From positions 1 through 34,862 of the forward strand of contig JAISPH010000044.1 in the NCBI GenBank assembly GCA_031275035.1: a DNA stretch of 34,862 nucleotides, written 5' to 3'. This DNA comes from Treponema sp. Its GTDB lineage: Bacteria > Spirochaetota > Spirochaetia > Treponematales > Breznakiellaceae. Shown in pieces: positions 15,499 through 23,990 of this stretch (the first letter of the stretch is position 1; every line of letters starts with the position of its first letter). The position numbers and the translations under genes were made by a program. The notes beneath the pieces are model-generated. The model was not told the origin of the DNA. It did no database searches and was given only the letters and a program-made list of their open reading frames with translations.

Positions 15499-16851
15499 AT
15501 GAATTATAAAACGATTATCAATAATCCCTGGATAAGCAGAGAGGAACGGCTGGACGCCCTCAGGGCGCTGGAGAGGGCAAATCCTCAAAAAAATGTCAAA
15601 ACGGGGGAGATCAACAACCATATTCACACCATTTACAGTTTCAGCCCCTATACTCCCAGTATGGCCGCCCTGGAGGCGAGAAACGCCGGCTTGGAGGCGG
15701 CGGGATCGGTGGATCACGACTCCATCGCCGCCGCGGAGGAACTTACCGCCGCCGCCGCGGAGCTGGGCATCGGGGGCTGCGTCGGTTTTGAGGTCCGGGT
15801 AAGTTTTAAGGCCGGGGCGGATGGAAGGAAAGGGCCCTTCGCCGGCCGGAAGATCAACAACCCCGATTCAACGGGCATAGCCTACATGACCGTACAGGGA
15901 GTGCCCGCCCCCCGGATCAAAGAGGTCCGGGCCTTTCTTGATCCGATACGGAGGGAAAGGCTGGAACGGACCAGGGAGATGGTCCGGGGAGCCAATGCGC
16001 TGCTTGCCGGGGCGGGCCTGGAGGAGATCGATTTTAAGAACGATGTTGAAGATCGTTCCAAGTACGCCGAGGGAGGGGAAATAACCGAGCGGCATCTGCT
16101 TCAGGCGGCGGCGAATAAGCTTCTCAAAAAATACGGTCCGGGGGCCTCCCTGACAGAGGGGCTTTCCAAAAAATTCGGCGTAAATCCGCCGCCTAAAATT
16201 CAGAGCTACCTTTCGGACCCCGGCAACCCCCACTATCTTTTCGATCTTTTGGGGACGCTTAAATCGGGCTTTCTCTCAAAGATATTCATCCAGCCCGGTG
16301 CAAAGGAATGTATCCCCGCACAGGAGGTATGCGCTTTTGCCCGTTCCATTGGGGCTGTCCCCGCCTACGCCTATCTGGGGGATGTGAGGGAATCTCCCAC
16401 GGGGGATAAAAAGGCCGAGCGATTTGAGGATGAATTTATCGAACCCCTTTTTGATGAATTGACCCGTCTGGGCTATCAGGCGGTAACCTATATGCCTCCC
16501 CGGAATACGCCGGAACAGATCCGCCGGGTACAGCGGCTCTGCGCCGATCGGGGTTTTATGGAGATCTCCGGAGTGGACATCAACAGTTCCCGCCAGCCCT
16601 TCAACTGTCCCGAGGTACTGGAACCGGGTTGCCGGCATCTGGTGGACACCACCTGGGCCCTCATCGCCCATGAACGGCTTGCATCGGCGGACAGCCGCCT
16701 CGGCCTCTTTTCGGCGGAAAATCCCCTGGCGGGAAAACCCCTGGCGGAGCGGATCGCCTTTTATGCCGTGGCGGGGCGGAATTTAGATCTGAAAGATCCG
16801 GCAGCATCCGGGCAAAAAATCGCGGAAGATCTGCTGCGGGGAAAACGATGA
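15499..16851 (+). CDS. PHP-domain metal-dependent phosphoesterase
   Basis: A 450-residue protein of the PHP superfamily, which hydrolyses phosphate esters or diesters with a trinuclear metal site. HIHTIYSFSPYTP gives H41 and H43 (HxH), and VDHDS gives D72-H73; later ligands probably lie in GFEVRVSF and SGVDINSSRQPFNC. The middle holds a helical insertion (RRERLERTREMVRGANALL) and YLSDPGNPHYLFDLLG, not typical of polymerase-type PHP domains. The start at 15499 is preferred; an in-frame ATG two codons earlier is possible. Positioned between the dehydrogenase complex and the SDR/kinase/zinc-dehydrogenase set, it may remove phosphate from a sugar intermediate in the same pathway, but this is inference from context. 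It is not histidinol phosphatase by length or by neighbours. Confidence 0.8.
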   Translation: MNYKTIINNPWISREERLDALRALERANPQKNVKTGEINNHIHTIYSFSPYTPSMAALEARNAGLEAAGSVDHDSIAAAEELTAAAAELGIGGCVGFEVRVSFKAGADGRKGPFAGRKINNPDSTGIAYMTVQGVPAPRIKEVRAFLDPIRRERLERTREMVRGANALLAGAGLEEIDFKNDVEDRSKYAEGGEITERHLLQAAANKLLKKYGPGASLTEGLSKKFGVNPPPKIQSYLSDPGNPHYLFDLLGTLKSGFLSKIFIQPGAKECIPAQEVCAFARSIGAVPAYAYLGDVRESPTGDKKAERFEDEFIEPLFDELTRLGYQAVTYMPPRNTPEQIRRVQRLCADRGFMEISGVDINSSRQPFNCPEVLEPGCRHLVDTTWALIAHERLASADSRLGLFSAENPLAGKPLAERIAFYAVAGRNLDLKDPAASGQKIAEDLLRGKR

Positions 16852-16861
16852 GGGCCCCGCA

Positions 16862-16895
16862 GGACAAAGCCGCCCCTCCGGGGGAAGTTTTGTCC
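16862..16895. terminator. Hairpin after the PHP gene
   Basis: GGACAAA (16862-16868) and TTTGTCC (16889-16895) pair perfectly around a GC-rich loop that can itself fold (CGCCCC/GGGGG). It starts 10 nt after the stop; weak T content. Confidence 0.45.
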
Positions 16896-16936
16896 GCGCC
16901 GGAGGACTTGATGTCCGCCGCCTGTGGAGAGATTTA

Positions 16937-17090
16937 TAACGCATGTTACGCAGAAGAATACTATAAACCATTAACTACACGAACAACATGAAATTTTGAG
17001 GTGAAATCTATGGATTGTTCGCGAGGTTTCGGACTAAAGGCCGGTGGTTGAATTTCTTCAAATTTGAAATTCCCTGCGTAACGTGAGTTA
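16937..17090. repeat. Long imperfect inverted repeat in an AT-rich island before the SDR gene
   Basis: TAACGCATGTTACGCAG (16937-16953) pairs with CTGCGTAACGTGAGTTA (17074-17090) at 15 of 17 positions, enclosing about 120 bp. Inside the right side lies a second dyad (GAATTTC/GAAATTC around 17050-17072). AT content is far higher than in flanking genes. This could be a non-autonomous element with terminal repeats or a control region; AAGGAAGG before ATG 17126 is the ribosome site. Confidence 0.5.
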
Positions 17091-17125
17091 TTAAAAATTA
17101 TTTTAAATTTGCAAGGAAGGTATCT

Positions 17126-18400
17126 ATGAATTATGCGGCATCTCAAGCTTTAGCTCCTTTGGTCCGGGGACTCTGTATCAATGCGGCAGGGAAACCCCGG
17201 GTTGTCATTACAGGACCGGCGGACGAAAACATCCCTCCCCCGGCCCTGATCATCGATATCAGTTCCGCCTGGGAAGAGGATCACTACAACGAAGAAACTG
17301 CGGCCAAGGTTATGCACGAAGCCTATGCCGCCTGGGAATTTGAGACGGCCCCCGGCGGAGCGGAGGCGGCCCGGCCGGAAACAGGCGGCAAGCAGCCTTC
17401 CTGTATCGCCCTTAAAACCAACGGAACCGCCGGCGCCCTGTTCTGGGTTGACCGGGACATCGACGCCGCAAGAAAGCGGAAGGAAGAAAGCAACGCCGCC
17501 CTCCTTGAAGAGAACCTTCCCCCGGAGGAGGCGACGGGCATCTGCCCCGGGGCGGCCCGGGCGGACAACCGTTCCAATGTGGTGAGAAACCGGATAAGCC
17601 TGGTAACCGGCGGCGCCCAGGGATTTGGCGAAGAGATAGTCCGGGGGCTTGCCGCTTCGGGGGCCCTGGTCTATATAGCGGATCTTAACATTGAGGGGGC
17701 GGAAAAGCTGGCGGGAAAAATAAACGCCGCGGAGAAGCGGACCGCGGCCATACCGGTCAAGGTCAATGTGGCGGAGGAAGCTTCCGTGGAGGCCCTCTTC
17801 AATACCATTGCCTCCACCACCGGGGGGCTCGATCTCTGTGTCAGCAATGCGGGGGTGCTCAAGGCGGGAAGCGTCCTTGAACAGGATGTTGAAGCCTTTA
17901 AGTTTGTAACCGGCATTAACTATACGGGATTCTTCATCATCTCAAAACATGCGGGCCGGCTCCTCAGGCTGCAGCAGCGTACCGCCCTTAACTGGAAGAC
18001 CGATATTATCCAGATCAACTCCAAATCGGGGCTGGAAGGTTCCAATAAAAACGGCGCCTATGCGGGGGGTAAATTCGGCGGTATCGGCCTTACCGCAAGC
18101 TTTGCCCTGGAACTGATAGAGTACAACATCAAGGTTAACGCCGTCTGTCCGGGGAATTTTTTCGACGGCCCCCTCTGGTCGGACCCGGAAAAGGGCCTCT
18201 TTGTCCAGTACCTTAAAGCAGGCAAGGTTCCCGGCGCCAGGACCATAGCGGATGTAAAGACTTTTTATGAGGGAAAGGTCCCCATGAAGCGGGGCTGTAC
18301 CGGACCGGATGTGATGCGGGCAATCTACTATATCGTAGAGCAGGAATACGAAACCGGCCAGGCCGTACCGGTAACCGGCGGCCAGGTTATGCTGCATTAG
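17126..18400 (+). CDS. SDR-family polyol-phosphate dehydrogenase-like protein with N-terminal extension
   Basis: A 424-residue NAD(P)-dependent short-chain dehydrogenase. Residues 1 to about 150 form an extension not found in plain SDRs (usual length about 250). The Rossmann domain starts with SLVTGGAQGFGEEI, where TGGAQGFG (161-168) is the cofactor loop; NAG is at 241-243; the catalytic set is S299 or S301, Y312 and K316 (YAGGK); and VNAVCPGNFFDGPLW closes the active site. Long SDRs of this layout occur beside FGGY kinases and L-sorbose-1-phosphate-reductase-like enzymes and are often labelled sorbitol-6-phosphate dehydrogenase subunits, which fits the two following genes. That label is from memory of the family, not proven. 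It probably oxidises a sugar-alcohol phosphate in the cytosol. Confidence 0.8.
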   Translation: MNYAASQALAPLVRGLCINAAGKPRVVITGPADENIPPPALIIDISSAWEEDHYNEETAAKVMHEAYAAWEFETAPGGAEAARPETGGKQPSCIALKTNGTAGALFWVDRDIDAARKRKEESNAALLEENLPPEEATGICPGAARADNRSNVVRNRISLVTGGAQGFGEEIVRGLAASGALVYIADLNIEGAEKLAGKINAAEKRTAAIPVKVNVAEEASVEALFNTIASTTGGLDLCVSNAGVLKAGSVLEQDVEAFKFVTGINYTGFFIISKHAGRLLRLQQRTALNWKTDIIQINSKSGLEGSNKNGAYAGGKFGGIGLTASFALELIEYNIKVNAVCPGNFFDGPLWSDPEKGLFVQYLKAGKVPGARTIADVKTFYEGKVPMKRGCTGPDVMRAIYYIVEQEYETGQAVPVTGGQVMLH

Positions 18401-18410
18401 GATCTGCGGC

Positions 18411-18449
18411 AACGGCGGCGGCGGAACCATGCGGGCCGGATCCGCCGTT
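18411..18449. terminator. Hairpin between the SDR and kinase genes
   Basis: AACGGCGG (18411-18418) and CCGCCGTT (18442-18449) form a perfect 8-bp stem with a 23-nt loop. No T-run is seen; possibly a processing or attenuation site within the operon. Confidence 0.35.
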
Positions 18450-18531
18450 TAACGGCCGGGGTTCTCTTTATGCTGAAAACCTCTTAAAATATTCCGGTAA
18501 AAAAAGGGATATAATTATAAGGAGGGGCATT

Positions 18532-20046
18532 ATGGATTATGCTATAGCGGTTATCGACATCGGAATGACCAATAAAAAGGTGGCGGTTTACGATGATACG
18601 CTGAAACAGATCGACGCCCATTACCGCAGCTTCCTCCCCAGGATGGTCAGCGGCATGGAAACCCACGACCTGGAAGCTATGGAGGCGTGGTTTCTGGAAG
18701 AACTGGGAGGATTCGCCGGGACCTATCCCATTAAGGCCATAGCGGTTACCACCCACGGGGCAAGTTTTGTCTGCGTGGGCAGGGACGGCAGGCCTTCGGT
18801 CCCCTGTGTGTACTATACCTATGAACCGGGGGACGCCTTCCACGACCGTTTCTATGCGGCCTTCGGCAGTCCCGTGGATCTTCAGGCTAAAACCGGCACC
18901 CCCGCCCTCAAGGCGCTGATCAACACCGCCAAGGGAATTTTCTTTGCAAAGGAACAGTTCCCGGACCAGTTCAAAAATACGGCGCATCTTCTGACCTATC
19001 CCCAGTACTGGGCCTTCCGGCTGACCGGCAAAACCGGGGTGGAGGGCACTTATATGGGCTGTCACAGCTACCTTTGGGATCAGGTTGAAGGGAAGCTTTC
19101 CTCGGTGGCGGAGGCCCTGGGGGCCGCCCCCCTCATGCCGGGGGAGCTGAAAAATTCCTGGGATGTCATGGGGACCCTCACCGAAGAGGCGTCTCAAAAA
19201 ACCGGTCTGGGCAGGGACGTGATCGTTACCATGGGCATCCACGATTCCAATTCCTCCCTGCTCCCCCACTTTGCCAAAAAAGGGGAAACAGGATTTGTGC
19301 TGAATTCCACCGGGACCTGGTGCGTCATTATGAATCCGGTAAAGCAGTTCGGTTTTGCCGAAGAAGAATTGGGAAAGGTGGTCTTCTTCAATATCTCCGC
19401 CTTCAGGACCCCCGTTAAGACCGCCATTTTTGTGGGGGGCCAGGAATTTGAAACCTGGTCAAAGATTCTGATGGATCTCCACCGGCGGAAAGACATACCT
19501 TCCTACAACGAAGAGCTGTACCGTTCGATTCTAAGGGAACGGCGAGCCTTCCTCCTCCCGGAACTGATCCCCGGAACAGGCCAGTTTCCCCATTCCAAAC
19601 CCCGGGTAGTCGAGGGGGAAGCTGTGTATCACTATGCGGATATCCTCAAGGAACTTTCCGGCGGCGGCGGCAGGATTCCTCCCTGCTTCAGGGATTACGA
19701 GAAGGGCATCGCCCTCCTCCGTATCTCCCTTGTCATGCAGACCCTGACGGGACTGAACCGGACCGGGCTGGTCCCCGGCGCGGAGGTATACATCGAGGGG
19801 GGCTTCCGCAAGGACAAAGCCTACAATACCCTCCTCTCGTCGGCCCTGGACAAAAACCGCCTCTTCCTTACGGATATTGCCGAGGCCACCGCCTACGGCG
19901 CTGCAATGACCGCCAAGATGGCCCTCACTGGCAAGACCCTGGGGGATCTGGCCCGGGATTTCGAGATCGATTATCAGGAAGCAGCCAAAAGCGATATGCC
20001 CGAACTTGAGGTATACCGCAGGGCTTGGTTAAACTATACGGAGTGA
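18532..20046 (+). CDS. FGGY-family carbohydrate kinase
   Basis: A 504-residue cytosolic sugar kinase of normal FGGY length. The N-terminal phosphate motif is VIDIGMTNKKVAVYD (8-21). The catalytic aspartate is D238 in GIHDSNSSLLPHF. The second ATP-binding motif is GFVLNSTGTWCVI, and the C-terminal signature region is VYIEGGFRKDKAYNTLLSS with DIAEATAYGAAMTA. It phosphorylates a pentose, hexose, ketose or polyol with ATP; the substrate-contacting loops do not let me name it. The ribosome site AAGGAGG is the strongest in the region. It sits between an SDR and a sorbose-1-phosphate-reductase-like dehydrogenase, so a ketose or polyol such as L-sorbose or a related sugar is a fair guess. No transporter is encoded alongside. 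Confidence 0.9.
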   Translation: MDYAIAVIDIGMTNKKVAVYDDTLKQIDAHYRSFLPRMVSGMETHDLEAMEAWFLEELGGFAGTYPIKAIAVTTHGASFVCVGRDGRPSVPCVYYTYEPGDAFHDRFYAAFGSPVDLQAKTGTPALKALINTAKGIFFAKEQFPDQFKNTAHLLTYPQYWAFRLTGKTGVEGTYMGCHSYLWDQVEGKLSSVAEALGAAPLMPGELKNSWDVMGTLTEEASQKTGLGRDVIVTMGIHDSNSSLLPHFAKKGETGFVLNSTGTWCVIMNPVKQFGFAEEELGKVVFFNISAFRTPVKTAIFVGGQEFETWSKILMDLHRRKDIPSYNEELYRSILRERRAFLLPELIPGTGQFPHSKPRVVEGEAVYHYADILKELSGGGGRIPPCFRDYEKGIALLRISLVMQTLTGLNRTGLVPGAEVYIEGGFRKDKAYNTLLSSALDKNRLFLTDIAEATAYGAAMTAKMALTGKTLGDLARDFEIDYQEAAKSDMPELEVYRRAWLNYTE

Positions 20047-20085
20047 GGAAATCCGCAGGATCTCCCCCTCCGGCAAGGAGCAATA

Positions 20086-21363
20086 ATGAAAACAAAGGCA
20101 GTGCGGATCTACGGAGTAAACGATCTCCGGCTTGATGAATTTGATCTGCCGGAAATTAAGGATGATGAGATCCTGGCGCGGATTGTTTCCGATTCAATCT
20201 GCATGTCCAGCCACAAGCTGGCCCTCCAGGGGGCAAAGCATAAGCGTATACGCCACGACCTTACCAGGAATCCGGTTATAATAGGCCACGAATTCTGCGG
20301 GGTCCTGGAAAAGGTGGGCGCCAAGTGGGCCTCCGCTTTTAAGGCCGGGGACAAATTCGCCATCCAGCCGGCGCTGAACTATCCCGGCGCCGACGGGGCC
20401 GCCACCCTCTGGGCGCCGGGCTATTCCTACGAATACATCGGGGGGGACGCCACCTATGTGGTCATCCCCAAAGAAGTAATGGAGATGAAGTGCCTTCTGG
20501 AATACAAGGCGGACAACTACTTTATGGGTTCTCTCTCGGAGCCGGTTTCCTGCATCGTGGGAGCCTTCCACGCCCAGTATCATACCAGGGGCGGCTCCTA
20601 CGTTCACGACATGGGTATCGTGGAGGGGGGCGCCATGGCCCTCCTCGCCGGGGTTGGTCCCATGGGGCTCGGCGCCATTGACTACGCCATTCATAATCCC
20701 CGGAAACCTTCCCTCCTCGTGGTTACCGACATCGACGATGCCCGGCTTAACCGGGCGGGCCAGCTCCTGACCGTGGAAGATGCAAAGAAAAACGGGGTGG
20801 ATCTCCGCTATATCAATACCAGGGACATAGCCGATCCCGCGGCCTATCTCAAAGAAGTGAACGGCGGCAGGCTCTACGACGATGTGTTTGTCTTTGCCCC
20901 GGTCAAGCCGGTGGTGGAAATGGGGGATGCTCTTTTGGGCCGCGACGGATGCCTTAACTTCTTTGCGGGGCCCACGGACACCTCCTTCTCGGCGGCCTTC
21001 AACTTTTACAATGTCCACTATGAGTCTCACCATATCGTAGGAACCTCCGGGGGCAATACCAGCGACATGATCGAATCCCTTAACATGATGGCCAGGGGAG
21101 AACTCAATCCGGTGTTTATGATTACCCACGTGGGGGGCCTTAATGCGGCGGCAAAAACCACCATCGATCTTGACAAGATCCCCGGAGGCAAAAAGCTGAT
21201 CTATACCCATAAAAACCTGGAACTTACCGCCATTGCCGGTTTTGAAGAAAAGGGCAGGACCGATCCCTTCTATGCAAAACTGGGGGAGATCTGTGGGCGG
21301 CACAAGGGCCTGTGGAACAAAGAGGCGGAAGACTACCTCCTGGAAAACGCCCCGGAGATCTAA
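20086..21363 (+). CDS. Zinc-dependent dehydrogenase, L-sorbose-1-phosphate reductase-like
   Basis: A 425-residue member of the medium-chain dehydrogenase superfamily, longer than typical members (about 350). Catalytic zinc ligands are C39 (DSICMSSHK), H68-E69 (GHEFCG) and probably E152 (SLSEPVSC). The four-cysteine structural-zinc lobe is absent. The nucleotide-binding region is LLAGVGPMGLGAIDYAI. The opening KTKAVRIYG, then LRLDEFDLPEIKDDEIL, closely resembles L-sorbose-1-phosphate reductases, which interconvert L-sorbose 1-phosphate and D-glucitol 6-phosphate; an SDR could then oxidise the latter to fructose 6-phosphate. It lies 39 nt after the kinase with AAGGAG upstream and ends the putative operon. 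Substrate assignment is inference from family likeness. Confidence 0.83.
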   Translation: MKTKAVRIYGVNDLRLDEFDLPEIKDDEILARIVSDSICMSSHKLALQGAKHKRIRHDLTRNPVIIGHEFCGVLEKVGAKWASAFKAGDKFAIQPALNYPGADGAATLWAPGYSYEYIGGDATYVVIPKEVMEMKCLLEYKADNYFMGSLSEPVSCIVGAFHAQYHTRGGSYVHDMGIVEGGAMALLAGVGPMGLGAIDYAIHNPRKPSLLVVTDIDDARLNRAGQLLTVEDAKKNGVDLRYINTRDIADPAAYLKEVNGGRLYDDVFVFAPVKPVVEMGDALLGRDGCLNFFAGPTDTSFSAAFNFYNVHYESHHIVGTSGGNTSDMIESLNMMARGELNPVFMITHVGGLNAAAKTTIDLDKIPGGKKLIYTHKNLELTAIAGFEEKGRTDPFYAKLGEICGRHKGLWNKEAEDYLLENAPEI

Positions 21364-21371
21364 TTCCGTTC

Positions 21372-21401
21372 TTGAGTATGCGGGGAATTTCCGGCTATAA
21401 T
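21372..21401 (+). promoter_or_regulatory. Promoter of the HD-HAD operon
   Basis: TTGAGT (21372-21377), an 18-nt spacer and a perfect TATAAT (21396-21401). A second TATAAT at 21451-21456 sits 2 nt before the ATG at 21459 and lacks a -35, which argues for the downstream GTG start if it is used. Confidence 0.55.
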
Positions 21402-21458
21402 TAGCGTCTGTCCATAATGCAGATGCATAAATTGCCTGCGGACAGGACAGTATAATCC

Positions 21459-22307
21459 ATGTCCGGCAAACTCAGGCTGCGGAGTACAACAGTGCGTTCC
21501 CAAAAAGAGCTTTCCCTGGATGGAAAGATCCTCCATGCCGTCAGGGGTCTCGGCCTTCCCGGCCGGGCGGCGCAGGCGGCGCAGTTTCTCCTGGAGGACG
21601 ATGAAATTCAGGCCATTCAGGAATACGCCAATACGGTCTCCATCAAACGGCTCGGCTACAACGATCACGGTCCGGTCCACATGCGGACCGTGGCCCTGAA
21701 CGCCGTCGGCATGATGGGACTGCTTAGGCAGGCGGGGGTCAAGACCAGCCTTGAATCGGAGGAATGCGGTGATTTTGACGACAGCCTGACGGCGGTGCTC
21801 TTTGCCGCCCTGCTCCACGATCTGGGGATGGCCATAGGCCGTCAGGATCACGAACTCCACAGCGCCTATGCCTCCATGCCCATCATGGAGCGGATCCTGG
21901 CCAGGGTATATCCCGAAAGCCTTTCAAAACAGGTAATAGTCCGTTCCGTAGCCCTCGAGGGCATCTCTGGACACATGGGCAACCGGATCATCCACTCCCT
22001 GGAAGCGGGAGTGGTTCAGATTGCGGACGGCTGCGATATGACCAAGGGCCGGGCCCGGATTTCTCTGGCCATATCCGGGGGACCCCGGGTGGGGGACATC
22101 CATCAGTACTCGGCCAACTCCATCGAGGAGGTTCATCTTTCTCCGGGAAAGGAAAAACCCATCCGTATCGAAGTGCTCATGTCCAGCGAGGTGGGGCTGT
22201 TCCAGGTAGAGGAGGTGCTCCTGGGGAAAATAGCCGCCAGCACTGCAAAAAGCTATATTGAACTTTACGCCCTGGTGGACAGGGGAAAACCAAAGAGGTA
22301 CTTATGA
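21459..22307 (+). CDS. HD-domain phosphohydrolase-like protein
   Basis: A 282-residue protein with an HD metal-dependent phosphohydrolase core: YNDHGPVHMRTVALNA supplies the first histidines and AALLHDLGMAIGRQDHELHSA carries the HD pair and a further histidine. The C-terminal half (SNSIEEVHLS to IEVLMSSEVGLFQVEEVLL) is beta-rich and unrecognised. It may act on a nucleotide or another phosphate ester. Two starts are possible: ATG 21459, or GTG 21492, which has GGAG 7 nt upstream and would shorten the protein by 11 residues; I lean slightly to the latter but keep the longer form. It overlaps the HAD gene by ATGA, so the two are translationally coupled and probably act together. Confidence 0.8.
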   Translation: MSGKLRLRSTTVRSQKELSLDGKILHAVRGLGLPGRAAQAAQFLLEDDEIQAIQEYANTVSIKRLGYNDHGPVHMRTVALNAVGMMGLLRQAGVKTSLESEECGDFDDSLTAVLFAALLHDLGMAIGRQDHELHSAYASMPIMERILARVYPESLSKQVIVRSVALEGISGHMGNRIIHSLEAGVVQIADGCDMTKGRARISLAISGGPRVGDIHQYSANSIEEVHLSPGKEKPIRIEVLMSSEVGLFQVEEVLLGKIAASTAKSYIELYALVDRGKPKRYL

Positions 22308-23038
22308 GCGTCAACAATACCGGGGCGGTTATCTTCGATATGGACGGGGTCCTTACCAATTCCGAGTGGTTTATCGCCGAAGCGGGACGGCTTATGTTTG
22401 AGGAGACCCACAAAACCGCCGTTACCCATGAGGACTTCCTTCCCTTTACGGGGCTGGGGGAGAACCGTTTCCTCGGTGGGGTCGCCGAAAAATACGGTCT
22501 CGCCGCTTTCGACATTGAACGGGACAAGGCCCGGGCCTATGAAATCTACGGGGATCTTATCAAGGGGAAGCTCAAGGCTCTGCCGGGGGCGGTGGAATTT
22601 GTCCGCGGCTGCCGGGCTTTAGAGTTGAAGACCGCCCTGGCTACCAGCACCGATTATGTAAAGATGATGGCGAGCCTTACCGAAATCGGCCTTATTAAAC
22701 CCCAGATCTCCGCCGCCGAGGCGGGCTTGGCCACGGCAGCCGCCAGGGCGGCGGAGAACGCCGTCTTTGACGCCATGGTTAACGGCCTGGACGTGGAGCG
22801 CCGCAAACCCTTTCCGGACATCTTTTTGGAGGCGGCCCGCCGCATCGAAACCGCCCCGGAACGCTGCTGGGTTGTGGAAGATTCCGTCGGCGGGGTCGCC
22901 GCCGCAAAGGCCGCGGGAATGCGCTGCCTTGCCCTGCTGACCACCTTTCCCGAAGAAGAAATCAAAGCCGCCGGGGCGGACATCATCGTCAAGGATCTTT
23001 CCTGCATAAGCCCCCGGGCCCTGCTGGACTTTTCCTGA
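22304..23038 (+). CDS. HAD-superfamily phosphatase/phosphomutase-like (beta-PGM type)
   Basis: A 244-residue HAD subfamily I protein. The nucleophile motif FDMDGVL has D12 and D14. Motif II is ATST around residues 113-116, motif III K168 in RRKPFPD and motif IV D193 in VVEDSVGG. The helical cap between about 20 and 95 is of the beta-phosphoglucomutase/phosphoglycolate phosphatase type. All catalytic residues are present. It probably dephosphorylates, or isomerises, a small phosphosugar in the cytosol. The start codon overlaps the HD gene's stop. Enzymes of this group are promiscuous, so the substrate is not assigned; the preceding polyol-phosphate genes make a sugar phosphate plausible. Confidence 0.87.
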   Translation: MSVNNTGAVIFDMDGVLTNSEWFIAEAGRLMFEETHKTAVTHEDFLPFTGLGENRFLGGVAEKYGLAAFDIERDKARAYEIYGDLIKGKLKALPGAVEFVRGCRALELKTALATSTDYVKMMASLTEIGLIKPQISAAEAGLATAAARAAENAVFDAMVNGLDVERRKPFPDIFLEAARRIETAPERCWVVEDSVGGVAAAKAAGMRCLALLTTFPEEEIKAAGADIIVKDLSCISPRALLDFS

Positions 23039-23092
23039 ATTGATCCCGGCGCCGGGCGCGCCTGCCCGGATAAATCACCGCAAGGAAACTGC

Positions 23093-23986
23093 ATGAACCC
23101 TCAAAGACCAAAACGGATTTTACTAATCGTATTCAGCGGAACCGGCAACACCCTGTTAATTGCGGAGATGCTCCGGGATCATTTCCGGGAGAAGGGGGCC
23201 GAAGCGGACATACTCTCCATTCCCCCAAAGGAAGGCAGGGCGGTTCATCTTGATTCCTATGATCTCGTCGGCCTGGGTTATCCCGTCTATGCCTTCAATG
23301 TGCCTTTATTCTTTCTGCGCTTTGTCAGGGAACTGGATCTGCGGCGGAAGGAGGCCTTTATCTTCAAAACCTCCGGGGAGCCGACTACCTTTAACCGGGG
23401 ATCTTCCTGGGCCCTTTTAAAACTGCTGAAACGGCAGCATTGTTCCATCCTGGGGGATTACCATTTCCTCATGCCCTACAATATCATCTTCCGCTTCCCC
23501 GAGGGCCTGGTCAAACAGATGTACCTCTACGCCCGGCGCTATACAGCCCTGGCGGCGGCCAATGTGCTGAAGGGCGTCCCTTCGTTTATCAGCTTTACCT
23601 TTCTGCACCGCCTTTTTTCGTTTGTCTTCAGGATACAGCGCGCCGGAGCGGCGCTGAACGGAAGGCTCTACGGCATACGGAAGAAACGATGCACCCTCTG
23701 CCTGCTCTGCCTCCGTAACTGTCCCGCAAAAAACATCAGCCTGAAAAACAACACGCTGCAATTTGGCTTTAACTGCCAGATGTGCATGCGCTGTTCCTTC
23801 TTCTGCCCCCCGGACGCCATGATAACCGGCTTCCTTAATCCCTGGCGGGTAAACGGGGCCTTCCCCTTTAAGAAATTGGCGGCGGATAAAAATATAGCGG
23901 AACGCTTTATCGGCGAGGGAACCAGGGGCTTCTACCGGATCTTCATCCCCTACTTCAGGGAGCTGGACCGAATCCTGCCGGAATAG
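23093..23986 (+). CDS. EFR1-type flavodoxin plus two [4Fe-4S] ferredoxin protein
   Basis: A 297-residue electron-transfer protein. The flavodoxin-like part carries the FMN phosphate loop FSGTGNT (14-20), GLGYPVYAFNVP and TSGEP. The C-terminal part has two clusters: C200, C203, C206, C210 and C228, C231, C234, C238, each CX2CX2CX3CP, the classical bacterial-ferredoxin spacing. It lacks a signal peptide, so it is cytosolic. Proteins of this fusion (EFR1 family) are widespread in anaerobes, where the partner is generally unknown; the presence supports an anaerobic host. AAGGAAAC precedes the ATG. It follows the HAD gene by 54 bp and may be in the same transcript. A reading frame remnant follows. 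Confidence 0.9.
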   Translation: MNPQRPKRILLIVFSGTGNTLLIAEMLRDHFREKGAEADILSIPPKEGRAVHLDSYDLVGLGYPVYAFNVPLFFLRFVRELDLRRKEAFIFKTSGEPTTFNRGSSWALLKLLKRQHCSILGDYHFLMPYNIIFRFPEGLVKQMYLYARRYTALAAANVLKGVPSFISFTFLHRLFSFVFRIQRAGAALNGRLYGIRKKRCTLCLLCLRNCPAKNISLKNNTLQFGFNCQMCMRCSFFCPPDAMITGFLNPWRVNGAFPFKKLAADKNIAERFIGEGTRGFYRIFIPYFRELDRILPE

Positions 23987-23990
23987 CCGT

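Noticed and set aside
18510..18515. TATAAT as a promoter for the FGGY kinase
   Set aside because: A start 7 nt downstream would fall inside the strong AAGGAGG ribosome site, and no -35 is found at 16-18 nt. More likely part of an AT-rich leader.
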